Source: Bacteroidota bacterium (GTDB lineage Bacteria > Bacteroidota > Bacteroidia > NS11-12g > UBA9320). Taken from it: a DNA stretch of 64,000 nt. Shown here one piece after another: positions 9,079-19,173 of this stretch. Where the stretch lies: the NCBI GenBank assembly GCA_013359235.1, contig JABWCE010000008.1:62001-126000 (forward strand), written 5' to 3'. Position 1 is the stretch's first letter. The number at the start of each line of letters is the position of its first letter. The position numbers and the translations under genes are program-made. The notes under the pieces were generated by a model. It made no database searches, was not told the origin of the DNA, and saw nothing but the letters and a program-made list of their open reading frames with translations.

Positions 9079-10059
9079 TCAGATTTTTAGTTTTTTTGCT
9101 TCTTCTGCAAGTTCTTTTGTGTCAATTGGTACTACACCAAGTTTTTGACAAACCAGCCCGCCTGCTAAATTTGTAATTGTGGCAAGCAATTTATTGCCAA
9201 TTCCAAGTGCAGTGCACAAAGCCGCAATACTCACTACTGTATCACCTGCACCGCTTACATCGGTAATTTTTCTTTTGCGTGCTTTTATATGGTTTGATAC
9301 ATTGCCTGATTTTATAAAGATTCCGTTTTCTGATAGGGTAATCATCACTGTTTTACACTTTAGTTTTAATAGCAGTTCGTCTGCACATTTTTCAATGTTT
9401 TTAATATTATTCAAATCTGCATCGGTTTTTATCCCTTCTTTTACTTCTTTGCGGTTGGGTTTAAATAATGTGCAATTTTTGTATGCAAAAAAATTATCTT
9501 TTTTAGGGTCAACTATTGTAGGTTTTCCGTGTTTATTAGCAATTTCTATTACTTGAGATATTACATTTTTTGAAAGTACTCCTTTGTTGTAGTCTTCAAA
9601 AATTATTGCATCAAAAGTATTAATATGAGTTGTTATAAAATCTATAATTTTTTTCTCTGTTGCAGAATTTATAGGGTTTGTGTTTTCCTGGTCTATTCTC
9701 AATAAATGGTGATTATCAGCAATTATTCGGGTTTTAATAGTTGTTTGCCTATTGTTTTCAACAAAAATTCCATTTACATTAATTCCATTTTTTTTTAGCA
9801 ATTTTTTAAGTTCAAACCCCTCCGGGTCATTACCGGTTACTGCACAAATTGTAGCTTTTGCCCCTAAATTTTTAATATTTAAAGCTACATTTGCTGCACC
9901 ACCAGGGCGGTGGTCTTTATTTAGTACCGTAATTACTTGAACCGGAGCTTCGGGTGATATTCTGTCAACTTTTCCTACAAAATATGAATCAATCATTGCA
10001 TCGCCAATAACGAGAATTTTAAGTTTTGAAAATAATTTAATAATTTGAGAAACAGTCAT
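9079..10059 (-). CDS. rfaE1: D-glycero-beta-D-manno-heptose-7-phosphate kinase (PfkB family)
   Basis: This 326-residue PfkB-family sugar kinase resembles the N-terminal kinase half of HldE, which makes heptose-1,7-bisphosphate for LPS core ADP-heptose. Visible features are VIGDAMIDSYFVGKVDRISPE (about 16-36), the sugar-binding GGAANVALNI (about 54-63), FEDYNKGVLS, VDPKKDNF and the catalytic GAGD loop in DVSGAGDTVVS (about 267-277). The nucleotidyltransferase half is absent, so that step would need a separate gene. Its ATG is 5 nt downstream of the aminotransferase stop, which indicates one operon. Confidence 0.85.
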   Translation of the reverse strand: MTVSQIIKLFSKLKILVIGDAMIDSYFVGKVDRISPEAPVQVITVLNKDHRPGGAANVALNIKNLGAKATICAVTGNDPEGFELKKLLKKNGINVNGIFVENNRQTTIKTRIIADNHHLLRIDQENTNPINSATEKKIIDFITTHINTFDAIIFEDYNKGVLSKNVISQVIEIANKHGKPTIVDPKKDNFFAYKNCTLFKPNRKEVKEGIKTDADLNNIKNIEKCADELLLKLKCKTVMITLSENGIFIKSGNVSNHIKARKRKITDVSGAGDTVVSIAALCTALGIGNKLLATITNLAGGLVCQKLGVVPIDTKELAEEAKKLKI

Positions 10060-10064
10060 TTTAC

Positions 10065-11252
10065 TTAGTTTAATGCTTCTTTTATGCGGTCGAAAGCATA
10101 ATTCAAATCATTTTGATTAACGGAGTAAGAAATTCTAATACATTCCGGGTTTCCAAAAGCCTCGCCCGATACAACCGAAACATTAGCATTGTCAAGCAAA
10201 TAATAACAAAGTTCTCGTGTTGAATTTATTTTGGTCCCTTTTATAGTTTTACCCACAAAATTGCTGAAATCAGGAAAAACATAAAAAGCGCCTTGTGGTG
10301 TATTGGTAACTATTTCGGGTATTTCTTTTATTCGTTGCAAAACAAGATTTCTTCTGTTTAAAAACTCGCTAACCATTGTTTTTGTTGGATCGAGTGGACT
10401 TGTAATTGCAGCAAGTGTAGCCATTTGTGCTATACTATTTGCCCCACTTGTAAATTGCCCTTGAATTTTTTCGCAAGCTTTTGCAATATTTTCTGGGGCT
10501 CCTATATATCCTATTCGCCAGCCGGTCATTGCAAATGCTTTTGCAACGCCATTTACTGTAATTACCCTGTCGGCAATATTTTCAAATTGCCCTATACTTT
10601 CGTGTTTTGATACAAAATTTATATGTTCGTATATTTCATCTGATACAATAAAAATATTTGGATGTTTGGCAAAAACATCGGCTATTTCTTTTAGTTCTTG
10701 CTTGTTGTAAACCGAGCCACTTGGGTTACACGGAGATGAAAACAGAAACATTTTGGTTTTGTTGGTTATAGCTTTTTCAATTTCTTCTGCTGATGTTTTA
10801 TAGTTGTTTTTTACATTGGCTTTTACAAAAACCGGAACGCCAGAAGCGAGTTTAACCATTTCGGGGTAGCTTACCCAGTAAGGGGTTGGCAATATCACTT
10901 CATCGCCTGGATTAATTAATGATAATATTACATTCATTATTGAGTGCTTTGCACCGCTTGAAACTACTATTTGTTCGGGAGAGTATTTTAGTGAATTTTC
11001 TCTTTGAAATTTTTCTGAAATTGCTTTTCTCAAATCTGCAAAGCCAGCAACAGGCGAATATTTAGTAATACCATTGTCTATAGCTTTTTTGGCTGCTTCT
11101 GCAATATGCAATGGTGTTGCAAAATCAGGTTCACCTAAACTCAAATTTATTACTCTAACTCCTTTTGATGAAAGCTCTCTTGCTTTTTTTGCCATTTCGA
11201 GTGTTTGCGACTCGGCAAAATATGAAACCCTTTCGGCTATTCTCTTGTCCAT
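10065..11252 (-). CDS. aspC: PLP-dependent aminotransferase, aspartate aminotransferase type
   Basis: This 395-residue fold-type I aminotransferase resembles class I (AAT I-gamma) enzymes that transfer amino groups between aspartate and 2-oxoglutarate. Landmarks are INLSLGEPDFATPLHI (about 35-50), ITKYSPVAGFADLRKAI, the NPSGSVY segment that contacts PLP (about 175-181), VSDEIYEHINF, and the PLP-lysine region NGVAKAFAMTGWRIGY with the lysine near residue 238. The C-terminal CIRISYSVN supplies the arginine that binds the substrate carboxylate. Substrate specificity cannot be read from sequence alone. It heads an operon with rfaE1. Confidence 0.88.
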   Translation of the reverse strand: MDKRIAERVSYFAESQTLEMAKKARELSSKGVRVINLSLGEPDFATPLHIAEAAKKAIDNGITKYSPVAGFADLRKAISEKFQRENSLKYSPEQIVVSSGAKHSIMNVILSLINPGDEVILPTPYWVSYPEMVKLASGVPVFVKANVKNNYKTSAEEIEKAITNKTKMFLFSSPCNPSGSVYNKQELKEIADVFAKHPNIFIVSDEIYEHINFVSKHESIGQFENIADRVITVNGVAKAFAMTGWRIGYIGAPENIAKACEKIQGQFTSGANSIAQMATLAAITSPLDPTKTMVSEFLNRRNLVLQRIKEIPEIVTNTPQGAFYVFPDFSNFVGKTIKGTKINSTRELCYYLLDNANVSVVSGEAFGNPECIRISYSVNQNDLNYAFDRIKEALN

Positions 11253-11342
11253 TATGACTGCAAATTAAATTTAAAAAATGGATAATTCAGAGTTGATGAA
11301 ATATAAAGTTTTTAATGTTGTGTAAACAAAAATTTACTATAA

Positions 11343-11374
11343 CAGAAAGGCTTCAAAAATATGAAGCCTTTCTG
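11343..11374 (-). terminator. Hairpin downstream of gldJ
   Basis: A 13-bp perfect inverted repeat (CAGAAAGGCTTCA / TGAAGCCTTTCTG) has a 6-nt loop and lies 24 nt past the gldJ stop. The following minus-strand sequence is T-rich but not a clean T run. It probably ends the porP-gldJ transcript. Confidence 0.6.
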
Positions 11375-11397
11375 AAAAATTTATGAAATATATTTTA

Positions 11398-12825
11398 TTA
11401 TTTGCTCGAACCAACTCTATGCATTGCGCATCTGAAACCAAGAGTTGACAAATCTTGTTCTTCATCGAGAAATCTTCTGGTACCGGGGCTCATCCAATAA
11501 GCTCTGTCGTTCCAACTGCCGCCTTTATAAACTCTTGCTTTGTTGTTTATAAGTGATGTTTCGCTCCAAAAATAGCCTTGTTCTCCGTCAGAATATGTTT
11601 CTTCGTCAAGATATCCGATGTTGTCAGATTTTTTATAGTTGCGTCTGTTTTTATTTTCTTCTTCTGTTACAGGTACATAAGTAATTCTTCCCAAACTGTC
11701 TTTTACATCTATTACTCCATCAGCATCAAGTTTTTTTCTTTTATACACGTTTCCTCTGTAAGCATTAAAATCAGTCATATCTTCATAAGATAGAGGGCGG
11801 TAAACATCCATAACCCATTCGCTTACATTACCACTCATATTGTAAAGACCTACATCGTTAGGCCAATACGAACGAACATCTTTAGTAATAAATGCTGCGT
11901 CGTTTTCTTTACCGGCTATACCTGCTTGGTCACCACGGTCACGTTTAAAGTTTGCCATCATCAAGCCGCGATTTTTTTCTTTTCTTCCTTGGTTTCTTGT
12001 AGTTAAACCTCCCCATGAATATATTTTCTTTACGTTTATATTTTCGTAAGTTGATTGTCCAAGGTTGCCATAAGCCGCAAACTCCCATTCTGCTTCAGTT
12101 GGAAGTCTATAATCCGGAAGCATAATTCCGTCTTCCATTCTTACTTTTCTTGTTCCTTTTTTGTTTCTTATGTCTTTTATTGGTTTTTTACCTGGTTTGC
12201 CATCAAATTGCCCTGCGAGATATGTTTTAGTATTAAAATTCTCTTCATTAACTTGACCGGCATCTGGAACTAAAATACCTTCTCTTATAAGTATGTATTC
12301 ATTTACACGGTCGGTTCTCCAAGCAGCATAAGCTGTAGCTTGTATCCAATTTACTCCTACTACCGGATAGTCTTTATAAGCTGGATGACGGAAATAGTAT
12401 TCAACAAATGGTTCGTTATATGCTAATTTATCTCTCCAGCAAAGTGAATCGGGCAGTGCCTGTTTTTGTACCTCAGGATAATCAACATAAACTCTTCCCA
12501 ACCAATGAAGATATTCGAGGTAGTGTAGATTACTTACTTCGGTTTCGTCCATATAAAATGAAGGCACTGTTACACGTCTTTCAATGTTATTGTGTTCATA
12601 AGTAACATCTTGTTCGCTTGATCCCATTGTAAAAGTTCCACCTTCAATTAGTACAAGACCGGGACCAGTTTCTTGTCCGGCATAATCATGTGTTTCAAAA
12701 CCTCCCCATTTGGCATCATTATACTTCCAGCCGGTAGTGCTTGATCGCTCTTTCTTACTACAAGAAGTTGGCAGTAGAAATGCAATCGCTATTGTTGCCA
12801 GAGTAATACTTCTTTTTAAACTCAT
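11398..12825 (-). CDS. gldJ: Gliding motility / T9SS lipoprotein GldJ
   Basis: This 475-residue outer-membrane lipoprotein has a lipobox ending LLPTSC (Cys about 22). The rest is a formylglycine-generating-enzyme (sulfatase-modifying) fold: GLVLIEGGTFTMGSSEQD (about 56-73), FYMDETEVSNLHYLEYL, YPVVGVNWIQATAYAAW, YRLPTEAEWEFAA, NMSGNVSEWVMDV and KGGSWNDRAYW through to STLGFRCAMH. GldJ and GldK share this fold. I favour GldJ because of the N-terminal TGWKYNDAKWGGFE segment and the porU/porV neighbourhood. In gliding Bacteroidota GldJ is needed to stabilise the T9SS/gliding machinery. It lies 78 nt downstream of porP on the same strand and probably shares its transcript. Confidence 0.85.
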   Translation of the reverse strand: MSLKRSITLATIAIAFLLPTSCSKKERSSTTGWKYNDAKWGGFETHDYAGQETGPGLVLIEGGTFTMGSSEQDVTYEHNNIERRVTVPSFYMDETEVSNLHYLEYLHWLGRVYVDYPEVQKQALPDSLCWRDKLAYNEPFVEYYFRHPAYKDYPVVGVNWIQATAYAAWRTDRVNEYILIREGILVPDAGQVNEENFNTKTYLAGQFDGKPGKKPIKDIRNKKGTRKVRMEDGIMLPDYRLPTEAEWEFAAYGNLGQSTYENINVKKIYSWGGLTTRNQGRKEKNRGLMMANFKRDRGDQAGIAGKENDAAFITKDVRSYWPNDVGLYNMSGNVSEWVMDVYRPLSYEDMTDFNAYRGNVYKRKKLDADGVIDVKDSLGRITYVPVTEEENKNRRNYKKSDNIGYLDEETYSDGEQGYFWSETSLINNKARVYKGGSWNDRAYWMSPGTRRFLDEEQDLSTLGFRCAMHRVGSSK

Positions 12826-12903
12826 AATATATTTTTTGTGTATTTTAACGATTATTCTGCAATTATATTGTATTTTTTTGATTCTTAAAATTTTTTTATA
12901 AAA

Positions 12904-13890
12904 TTAAAAATCAGGACAAGTAAGTTTTTTGTATCTGATAGGGCGTTTTGATGCACACCATTCAAGCGATGCTGATACTTCATGGCTTCCAGGTGCTGCT
13001 TGACGTGCTGATGAAACAGTCAAATCGTAACTGTAACCAAATTTAAATCTTTCTTTTCTGAACCCTACTAAAAGCATCAAAGCATCAGAATTTACATAAG
13101 TGCCAAAAGTTTGGCGATACCACAAACCAGAAACAAGTGGTCCTTTATTGAAATAAAAACCTAAATTTAATTGAGTAAATTTGTTTTGCAACATGAAAAG
13201 TACATTTGGAGAAATAGTCATGTTTGGGTCATACCTATTGTCTAATGGAATTACAAGACCAGAATGTATTGTATATCTTCTTGGTAATTTTGAATCTTGA
13301 GTTCCGAGAAATGATTGTATAGGTTCTATTAAATTGTGAACAGCAACTCCTGCATAAAATCTCTCGGTATATCCAAGTACACCAGTACTGAAGTTTGGAA
13401 ATGTAATTCTATTGTAATCCAAAGGTTCTTGTGTGGCTTTTGTAAAACCTTTTGTGGCATCTATTTGATCGGGGAAACGCAATTTAGACCAATCAATTGC
13501 ACGGTTTATTACTTGTGCTTCAAGTCCAAATCTCATAGTAAATTTTCTATTTACCGAAAGTTGATATGAATAAACCCCGGCAAGTGAATTAGAAGTGAGT
13601 TTACCTTCGCCGGCTACATCATTCATTGCAATTATTCCAATTCCACCACCCAAACCGTCAAAATGTTGGTCATAAGATGCAACGGTAGTTACAAAAGTAC
13701 CAGGCAGACTTGGCCATTGGTTACGGTAGTTAAGATTTATTCTGCCACCTCCATTACAACTTCCTGTGCCAGCCATTGCCGGATTAGTATATATAGGTGC
13801 AGCATAATATTGTGTCATCTCAGGATCCTGAGCACTCAATATACCAGTACTTAAAATTGCCAAAAAAATTGTAAAGATTTTATTTCTCAT
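12904..13890 (-). CDS. PorP/SprF family type IX secretion membrane protein
   Basis: This 328-residue outer-membrane beta-barrel protein has a signal peptide cleaved near ILSAQ (about 21). The family opening is present: DPEMTQYYAAPIYTNPAMAG (about 22-41), followed by RINLNYRNQWP. Alternating hydrophobic strands continue to the C-terminus. PorP/SprF proteins are accessory T9SS components that help export or anchor particular cargo. It lies between the divergent porU promoter and gldJ. Genomes of this group often carry many PorP paralogues, so the exact role cannot be assigned. Confidence 0.87.
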   Translation of the reverse strand: MRNKIFTIFLAILSTGILSAQDPEMTQYYAAPIYTNPAMAGTGSCNGGGRINLNYRNQWPSLPGTFVTTVASYDQHFDGLGGGIGIIAMNDVAGEGKLTSNSLAGVYSYQLSVNRKFTMRFGLEAQVINRAIDWSKLRFPDQIDATKGFTKATQEPLDYNRITFPNFSTGVLGYTERFYAGVAVHNLIEPIQSFLGTQDSKLPRRYTIHSGLVIPLDNRYDPNMTISPNVLFMLQNKFTQLNLGFYFNKGPLVSGLWYRQTFGTYVNSDALMLLVGFRKERFKFGYSYDLTVSSARQAAPGSHEVSASLEWCASKRPIRYKKLTCPDF

Positions 13891-14003
13891 TTTATAATTT
13901 TAATTTGTTATTAACCCTTTTATTTTTATAATTATTGTGTAAAATTATTAAATTATTTTACAAATGTTCAACTTTTAATTCAATAAACATAATAAAATTA
14001 CAA

Positions 14004-14011
14004 TAATTTTG
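14004..14011 (+). promoter_or_regulatory. TAnnTTTG box just upstream of porU
   Basis: This reads TAATTTTG, and its final G is 10 nt before the ATG at 14021. A TTG that would extend the frame upstream (14009) lies inside the box and is therefore unlikely to be the start. No clear -33 element. Confidence 0.5.
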
Positions 14012-14020
14012 TTTCGGATT

Positions 14021-17000
14021 ATGAACATGACATCCTCTTTAAGCAAAAAGTTGCTTTTAATTTTAATGTTTTTCCATTTTTTCGGATTAGTTTTTTCGCA
14101 AAGTATCGCTATTAAAATTAAATGGGAAGGTGATATAAAAAGATTACCCGGAAATTTTGAAAATGCTCAATTTATTTCTCTATCAACTTCTGTATCTATA
14201 CCTATTTGGGTATATTCAGAAATTACGGGTAATCAAAAATTTGATGTTAGTATTACAAATGAAGTTTATGAAGCTGTAAATTCTGCTGATAATTTTATAA
14301 AAACAATTGAAGTTCAAAAGAAAATAGAATTTTTTAATTTATATGAAAATGGAAACAACCGTTTAAAAATTAAAATTGTGCCGTTTAGGGTTTTTAATAA
14401 CAAAATTGAAAAACTCATTAGTTTTGATTTGAAATTGAAACCCGCAGGTATTGTTACACAAAAGCAATTTAAAAAGGGTAATAAAACCACATCAATTTTA
14501 GCTACGGGCGATTTTTATAAAATTCAAATAAAAGATGATGGTGTTTATAAAATTGATAAAAATTTTTTTCAAAACAACTCAATAAATACCGAAAATATAG
14601 ATTTATCTACATTAAAAATTTATGGAAATGGAGGAACAATGCTTCCCGAACCTATAAGCTATAACAGGATTGACGACCTTGCCGAAAACAATATTTATGT
14701 TTCTGACTTAAACAGTAATAACAAATTTGATAACGAAGATTTTATACTATTTTATGGAAAAGGTGCTGATGACTGGGAAATAAAAAATGATAATTATTAT
14801 CATATAAGAAATCCATATTCTGATTATGCTTATTATTTTATAACATGGGGCGGTATTTCCGGTAAACGAATTCAAGAAAATGGGGATGGAAGTGGGATTA
14901 TTCCACAGATTAATATAAACGAAGCTGATTTTTTGTATGTTAACGATAATGATGAATTAAATTTTAGGAGCAGTGGAAGAGAATGGTTTGGAGAAAATCT
15001 AACTATTGAAAACAAGAGTTTTGAAGTAAATATTCCAGATGTAATTAATAATGGTTTAAATATTCTTAGGTCAGAAATAGCTACCAGAACCGGAGTTTCA
15101 ACTTTTACAAATCTTTATTTGAATGATACAATAAAAGCTATACATTATGGCGGTGTTATTGATTTTGAAAAAGATGATAATTTTGCATATATTGATAATA
15201 AAAGCCTATTGCTAAATAGCAGTTTTCCTTTAAAATTGAAATATGAATTTTTTAGACCTCAGCTTAGTTCAGAGTGTTGGCTAAATTACTTCGAAATTAT
15301 AGCTAAAAGAAAACTTAAAGCCATAAACGGGCAGATACATTTATTTAATATAGAATCTAAAACTTCGCAAAAAGTAAAATTCAATATCGAAAATCTTTCT
15401 CAACAGCATATTTTATGGGATGTAACAGATATAAATAATGTTATGATACAAAAAACTTATGATGACGGTGGAAAATCATCATTTGTAGTAAATCCATCGG
15501 ATAAATTACTCAAATTTTTAGCATTTAGTATTGGTAGTGAAATGATACCTAAAATGATAGGTAAAATTGAAAACCAAAATTTACACTCATTAGACCCTGT
15601 TGATTTTATTATAATTTCGCATCCCGATTTTAAAAAACAAGCTGAAAAAATTGGCGAATTTCACAAAACTCAAAGTGGTTATTCATATCTTGTAGCTTTT
15701 CCCGAAAAAATATATAATGAATTTTCGAGTGGGGCTGTAGATGTAACTGCCATTCGCGATTTTATAAAAATGTTGTACGATAGAGCCGATAATTTGCATA
15801 AACCCAAAGCCGTTTTATTATTTGGAGATGCAAGTTTCGATTACAAAAATAAAACTGGTAAGGGCGGAAATTTTGTCCCTACAATGGAAAGTTACGAATC
15901 AATAAATTCAATTTCGAGTTATTGTTCTGATGATTATTTTGTAATACTTGATAATAATGCAGGATATTGGCCACGTTTGAATGTTCAGGAGAATTTAGAA
16001 ATAGGAATAGGGCGGTTGCCTGCAAAATCTGAATATGAGGCAGAAGTTTTTGTTGATAAGGTAATACATTATAAAACAAATTCTGTAAAAGGCGAATGGC
16101 GTGAAAACATTACATTTCTTGGCGATGACGAAGATGATGATATTCATTTTACCGATTCAGAAAAATTGACTAATATTGTTGAAACCGAACACAGTAAATT
16201 TAATATTAATAAAATTTATCTCGATGCTTACAAGCAAGTTTCATTGGGCAACGGAAATGCATACCCCGATGTAAACCAAGCTATTGACAATACTATTTCA
16301 AAAGGTACTTTGCTTTTTAACTATTTAGGACATGGCGGTGGCAGCGGAATGGCACATGAAAGAGTAGTTACTATTCCACAAATTTTAAGTTGGAAAAATT
16401 ATGATAATTTGACATTTTTTGTAACCGGTACTTGTGATCTTGCACAGTACGACAACCCAAAGGATGAATCGCCTGGTGAACTTATGTTGTCAAACAATGA
16501 AGGTGGAGCAATAGGTATGATGACAACCACACGAAAAGTTTATATTGGAACAAATACCGAGTATTCTGAAAATTTATTTAAAAATAACCTTTTCAAATAC
16601 AATGGAACAAATTTTACAACATTTGGCGAAGCATATAAAATTGTGAAAAACAGAATGTGGAATGAGTACAATGTTAGAAACTATGTGATGTTGGGCGACC
16701 CCTTGACAGATTTGAATTTACCTGAATTAAATACAAAAATCACAAAAATAAATTCGAAAGATGTACAAAATGGTAATAACGATACGTTAAAAGCCCTTTC
16801 GCATGTTGAAATTGAAGGTGTTGTTACAGATTTAAACGGCACAAATATTACAAATTTTAATGGAGATGTTTCTATTACACTTTTTGATAAAAAGCAAACT
16901 TTTAAAACTCTTGCAAATGACCCCAAAAGCACTGTTAAAACATATAATTTGAGAAATAATGTGCTTTATAGAGGCAAAGCTTCGGTAAAATCAGGAATTT

Positions 17001-17815
17001 TTAAAGTGAAATTTATATTGCCCAAAGACATTGATTATTCAATAGGAAAAGGCAGAATTTTTACTTATGCTTTTAATGATACAACAGACGCCTCGGGAAT
17101 ATTTGACAGTGTAATAGTTGGTGGTACTTCGGCATTGATATCAAAAGATGACAAAGGACCCGAAATTGAAATTTATATGGAAGATGAAAAATTTGTAAAT
17201 GGTGGATTAGTTAAAAAAAATCCGTTATTGATTGTAAAACTTTGGGACGAAAACGGCATAAACACTGCCGGTACAGGCGTAGGTAGAGAAATTTTAGCCG
17301 TGCTTGATTTTGATAAAACAACGAATAAAAATTTTATTTTAAACGATTTTTACTCAACAACATTAGACAGTTATCAGGGAGGTGAAGTAAAACATAATTT
17401 GAGTGAAATACCACCCGGCAAGCACACTTTAAAGGTAAGAGCTTGGGACGTGTATAACAATAGCAGCGAAAAAGTTATAGAATTTGAAGTAGGTAGCAAC
17501 GAAGATTTTACAATTAAAAATTTATTAAATTATCCAAACCCCTTTGTTTCAAACACTGTAATAATGTTTGACCAAAATAAACCAGGAAGCGAAATAGATA
17601 TAGCAGTAAATATTATGACAATAAGCGGAAAAATAGTAAAGACAATATATAAAAAAATAATAAATGCACCATCGCATATTGATAATATTGAGTGGAACGG
17701 ATACGATAATTATGGTCAAAAATTAGCCAGAGGCGTTTATTTATACAAGGTTACAGTAAAATCTGATGACGGAAAAACTCAAGAACAAGTTCAAAAAATG
17801 GTTTTAATAAAATAA
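14021..17815 (+). CDS. porU: Type IX secretion system sortase PorU (C25 peptidase)
   Basis: PorU is the outer-membrane cysteine peptidase that removes T9SS sorting domains from cargo and attaches them to A-LPS or releases them. This copy is about 1264 residues. A signal peptide is followed by a long beta-rich N-terminal region. The gingipain-like C25 domain (about 525-900) contains the catalytic His in NYLGHGGGSG (about 771) and the catalytic Cys in FFVTGTCDLAQYDNP (about 805). The end carries its own sorting-type domain, with NYPNPFVSNTV, GKIVKTIY and GVYLYKVTV. The start was set at the ATG at 14021; a second ATG is at 14027. porV follows after 84 nt, the classic porU-porV pairing. Confidence 0.95.
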   Translation: MNMTSSLSKKLLLILMFFHFFGLVFSQSIAIKIKWEGDIKRLPGNFENAQFISLSTSVSIPIWVYSEITGNQKFDVSITNEVYEAVNSADNFIKTIEVQKKIEFFNLYENGNNRLKIKIVPFRVFNNKIEKLISFDLKLKPAGIVTQKQFKKGNKTTSILATGDFYKIQIKDDGVYKIDKNFFQNNSINTENIDLSTLKIYGNGGTMLPEPISYNRIDDLAENNIYVSDLNSNNKFDNEDFILFYGKGADDWEIKNDNYYHIRNPYSDYAYYFITWGGISGKRIQENGDGSGIIPQININEADFLYVNDNDELNFRSSGREWFGENLTIENKSFEVNIPDVINNGLNILRSEIATRTGVSTFTNLYLNDTIKAIHYGGVIDFEKDDNFAYIDNKSLLLNSSFPLKLKYEFFRPQLSSECWLNYFEIIAKRKLKAINGQIHLFNIESKTSQKVKFNIENLSQQHILWDVTDINNVMIQKTYDDGGKSSFVVNPSDKLLKFLAFSIGSEMIPKMIGKIENQNLHSLDPVDFIIISHPDFKKQAEKIGEFHKTQSGYSYLVAFPEKIYNEFSSGAVDVTAIRDFIKMLYDRADNLHKPKAVLLFGDASFDYKNKTGKGGNFVPTMESYESINSISSYCSDDYFVILDNNAGYWPRLNVQENLEIGIGRLPAKSEYEAEVFVDKVIHYKTNSVKGEWRENITFLGDDEDDDIHFTDSEKLTNIVETEHSKFNINKIYLDAYKQVSLGNGNAYPDVNQAIDNTISKGTLLFNYLGHGGGSGMAHERVVTIPQILSWKNYDNLTFFVTGTCDLAQYDNPKDESPGELMLSNNEGGAIGMMTTTRKVYIGTNTEYSENLFKNNLFKYNGTNFTTFGEAYKIVKNRMWNEYNVRNYVMLGDPLTDLNLPELNTKITKINSKDVQNGNNDTLKALSHVEIEGVVTDLNGTNITNFNGDVSITLFDKKQTFKTLANDPKSTVKTYNLRNNVLYRGKASVKSGIFKVKFILPKDIDYSIGKGRIFTYAFNDTTDASGIFDSVIVGGTSALISKDDKGPEIEIYMEDEKFVNGGLVKKNPLLIVKLWDENGINTAGTGVGREILAVLDFDKTTNKNFILNDFYSTTLDSYQGGEVKHNLSEIPPGKHTLKVRAWDVYNNSSEKVIEFEVGSNEDFTIKNLLNYPNPFVSNTVIMFDQNKPGSEIDIAVNIMTISGKIVKTIYKKIINAPSHIDNIEWNGYDNYGQKLARGVYLYKVTVKSDDGKTQEQVQKMVLIK

Positions 17816-17838
17816 TTTAGTTTTTATTAAAAATATTA

Positions 17839-17846
17839 TATTTTTG
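17839..17846 (+). promoter_or_regulatory. TAnnTTTG box in the porU-porV gap
   Basis: This reads TATTTTTG, 53 nt upstream of the porV ATG, so porV may have its own promoter besides read-through from porU. No good -33 TTTG is present. Confidence 0.4.
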
Positions 17847-17899
17847 TCGAACATATTTTACTAAGCAAGAAAATTAACCGTACATAAAAACATAAAAAT

Positions 17900-19150
17900 A
17901 TGCTTAAAAAGAATTTAATCATTATTTGTTTGATTGCATTGTCATTAAGTGTTTGGGGACAAACTAAAATGACAAAAGATCAATTAGCTGGTCAGTTGAA
18001 CGTTATTACAACAGCGGTTCCGTTTTTAACAATTACGCCCGATTCGCGAAGCGCCGGAATGGGGGATGCCGGGGTAGCCCGCGACCCAGATGCAAATTCA
18101 AGTTTTTGGAATGTTTCGTCAATGGCATTTCTACAAAAAAAAGCAGGAATGTCGTTAAATGCTGCACCATGGTTAAGGCAACTTGTTCCTGATGTTTGGT
18201 TTTATTATTTATCAGGGTATTCAAAAGTTGGAAGACGCAACCAAAGCGTTATTACTGGTTCAATTAGATATTTTTCACTTGGCGAAATTCAGTTTACCGA
18301 CGAATTTGCAAATACAATGGGAAATGGAACCCCCTACGAGTTAGCAGTTGATTTAGGCTATGCAACACAATTGTCAGAAAACTTTTCAATAGGTGGTAAT
18401 ATGAGATTTATTAATTCTTGCCTCACTTGCGGCTCAACCGGTACTGTAGGCAGTTCGTTTAAACCCGGAAAGGCAGCAGCAGGTGATATTGCAGTATATT
18501 ACAAGAAACCTGTTAAATTAGGTAGTATGGAAGCAAAATGGTCATTAGGAGCTTCAATTTCAAACATTGGTAATAAAATAACATATTCAACTTCTGCCGA
18601 AAAAGATTTTATTCCCACAAATCTTAAATTAGGTACAAGTTTAAATATGAAGATTGATGAACATAATGATTTCAATATTTTATTAGATATAAACAAACTA
18701 ATGGTACCTACATACCCGGTATATCTTAAAAAAGCTGATGGCTCGGCAGATAGCTTGGATGTAAATGGAAAAAAAATTATAGAAGCAGGAAAAGATATAA
18801 AAGATGTGAACGTAATTTCGGGTATGTTTAGCTCATTTGGCGATGCCCCAGGTGGATTTAAAGAAGAAATGAAAGAATTTAATGTAGCACTCGGTTTTGA
18901 GTATTGGTATGATAAACAATTTGCTGTAAGGGCAGGATACTTTAATGAAGCTAAAACCAAAGGCGATAGAAAATACGCAACATTTGGAATTGGCTTAAGA
19001 TACAATGTATTTGGTATAGATGCTGCATATCTACAACCATTTACCCAGCGTCATCCATTGCAAAATACAATAAGATTTTCTGTTTTGTTTGATATTGATG
19101 CTTTCAAAAAGCAAAAAGATAAAGACAAAGAACCCAAGAAAAATAATTGA
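17900..19150 (+). CDS. porV: Type IX secretion system outer-membrane protein PorV (LptO)
   Basis: This 416-residue beta-barrel of the FadL-like PorV family receives cargo from the translocon and carries it to the PorU attachment complex. A signal peptide ends at VWGQ (about 21). Family features are AVPFLTITPDSRSAGMGDAG (about 38-57), DPDANSSFWNVSSMAFL, and PWLRQLVPDVWFYYLSGYSKVG. A later DKQFAVRAGYFNEAKTKGDRKYATFG segment (interrupted here for length as residues about 346-371) and a C-terminal barrel strand ending RFSVLFDID also fit. A Lys/Asp-rich tail closes the protein. A strong hairpin terminator follows at 19174-19207. Confidence 0.95.
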   Translation: MLKKNLIIICLIALSLSVWGQTKMTKDQLAGQLNVITTAVPFLTITPDSRSAGMGDAGVARDPDANSSFWNVSSMAFLQKKAGMSLNAAPWLRQLVPDVWFYYLSGYSKVGRRNQSVITGSIRYFSLGEIQFTDEFANTMGNGTPYELAVDLGYATQLSENFSIGGNMRFINSCLTCGSTGTVGSSFKPGKAAAGDIAVYYKKPVKLGSMEAKWSLGASISNIGNKITYSTSAEKDFIPTNLKLGTSLNMKIDEHNDFNILLDINKLMVPTYPVYLKKADGSADSLDVNGKKIIEAGKDIKDVNVISGMFSSFGDAPGGFKEEMKEFNVALGFEYWYDKQFAVRAGYFNEAKTKGDRKYATFGIGLRYNVFGIDAAYLQPFTQRHPLQNTIRFSVLFDIDAFKKQKDKDKEPKKNN

Positions 19151-19173
19151 TAAAACGGTTTTTGCCACTTAAG

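Noticed and set aside
18499-19005. 168-codon open frame antisense to porV
   Set aside because: It is the reverse-strand shadow of a well-supported PorV barrel, with no family resemblance or promoter of its own.
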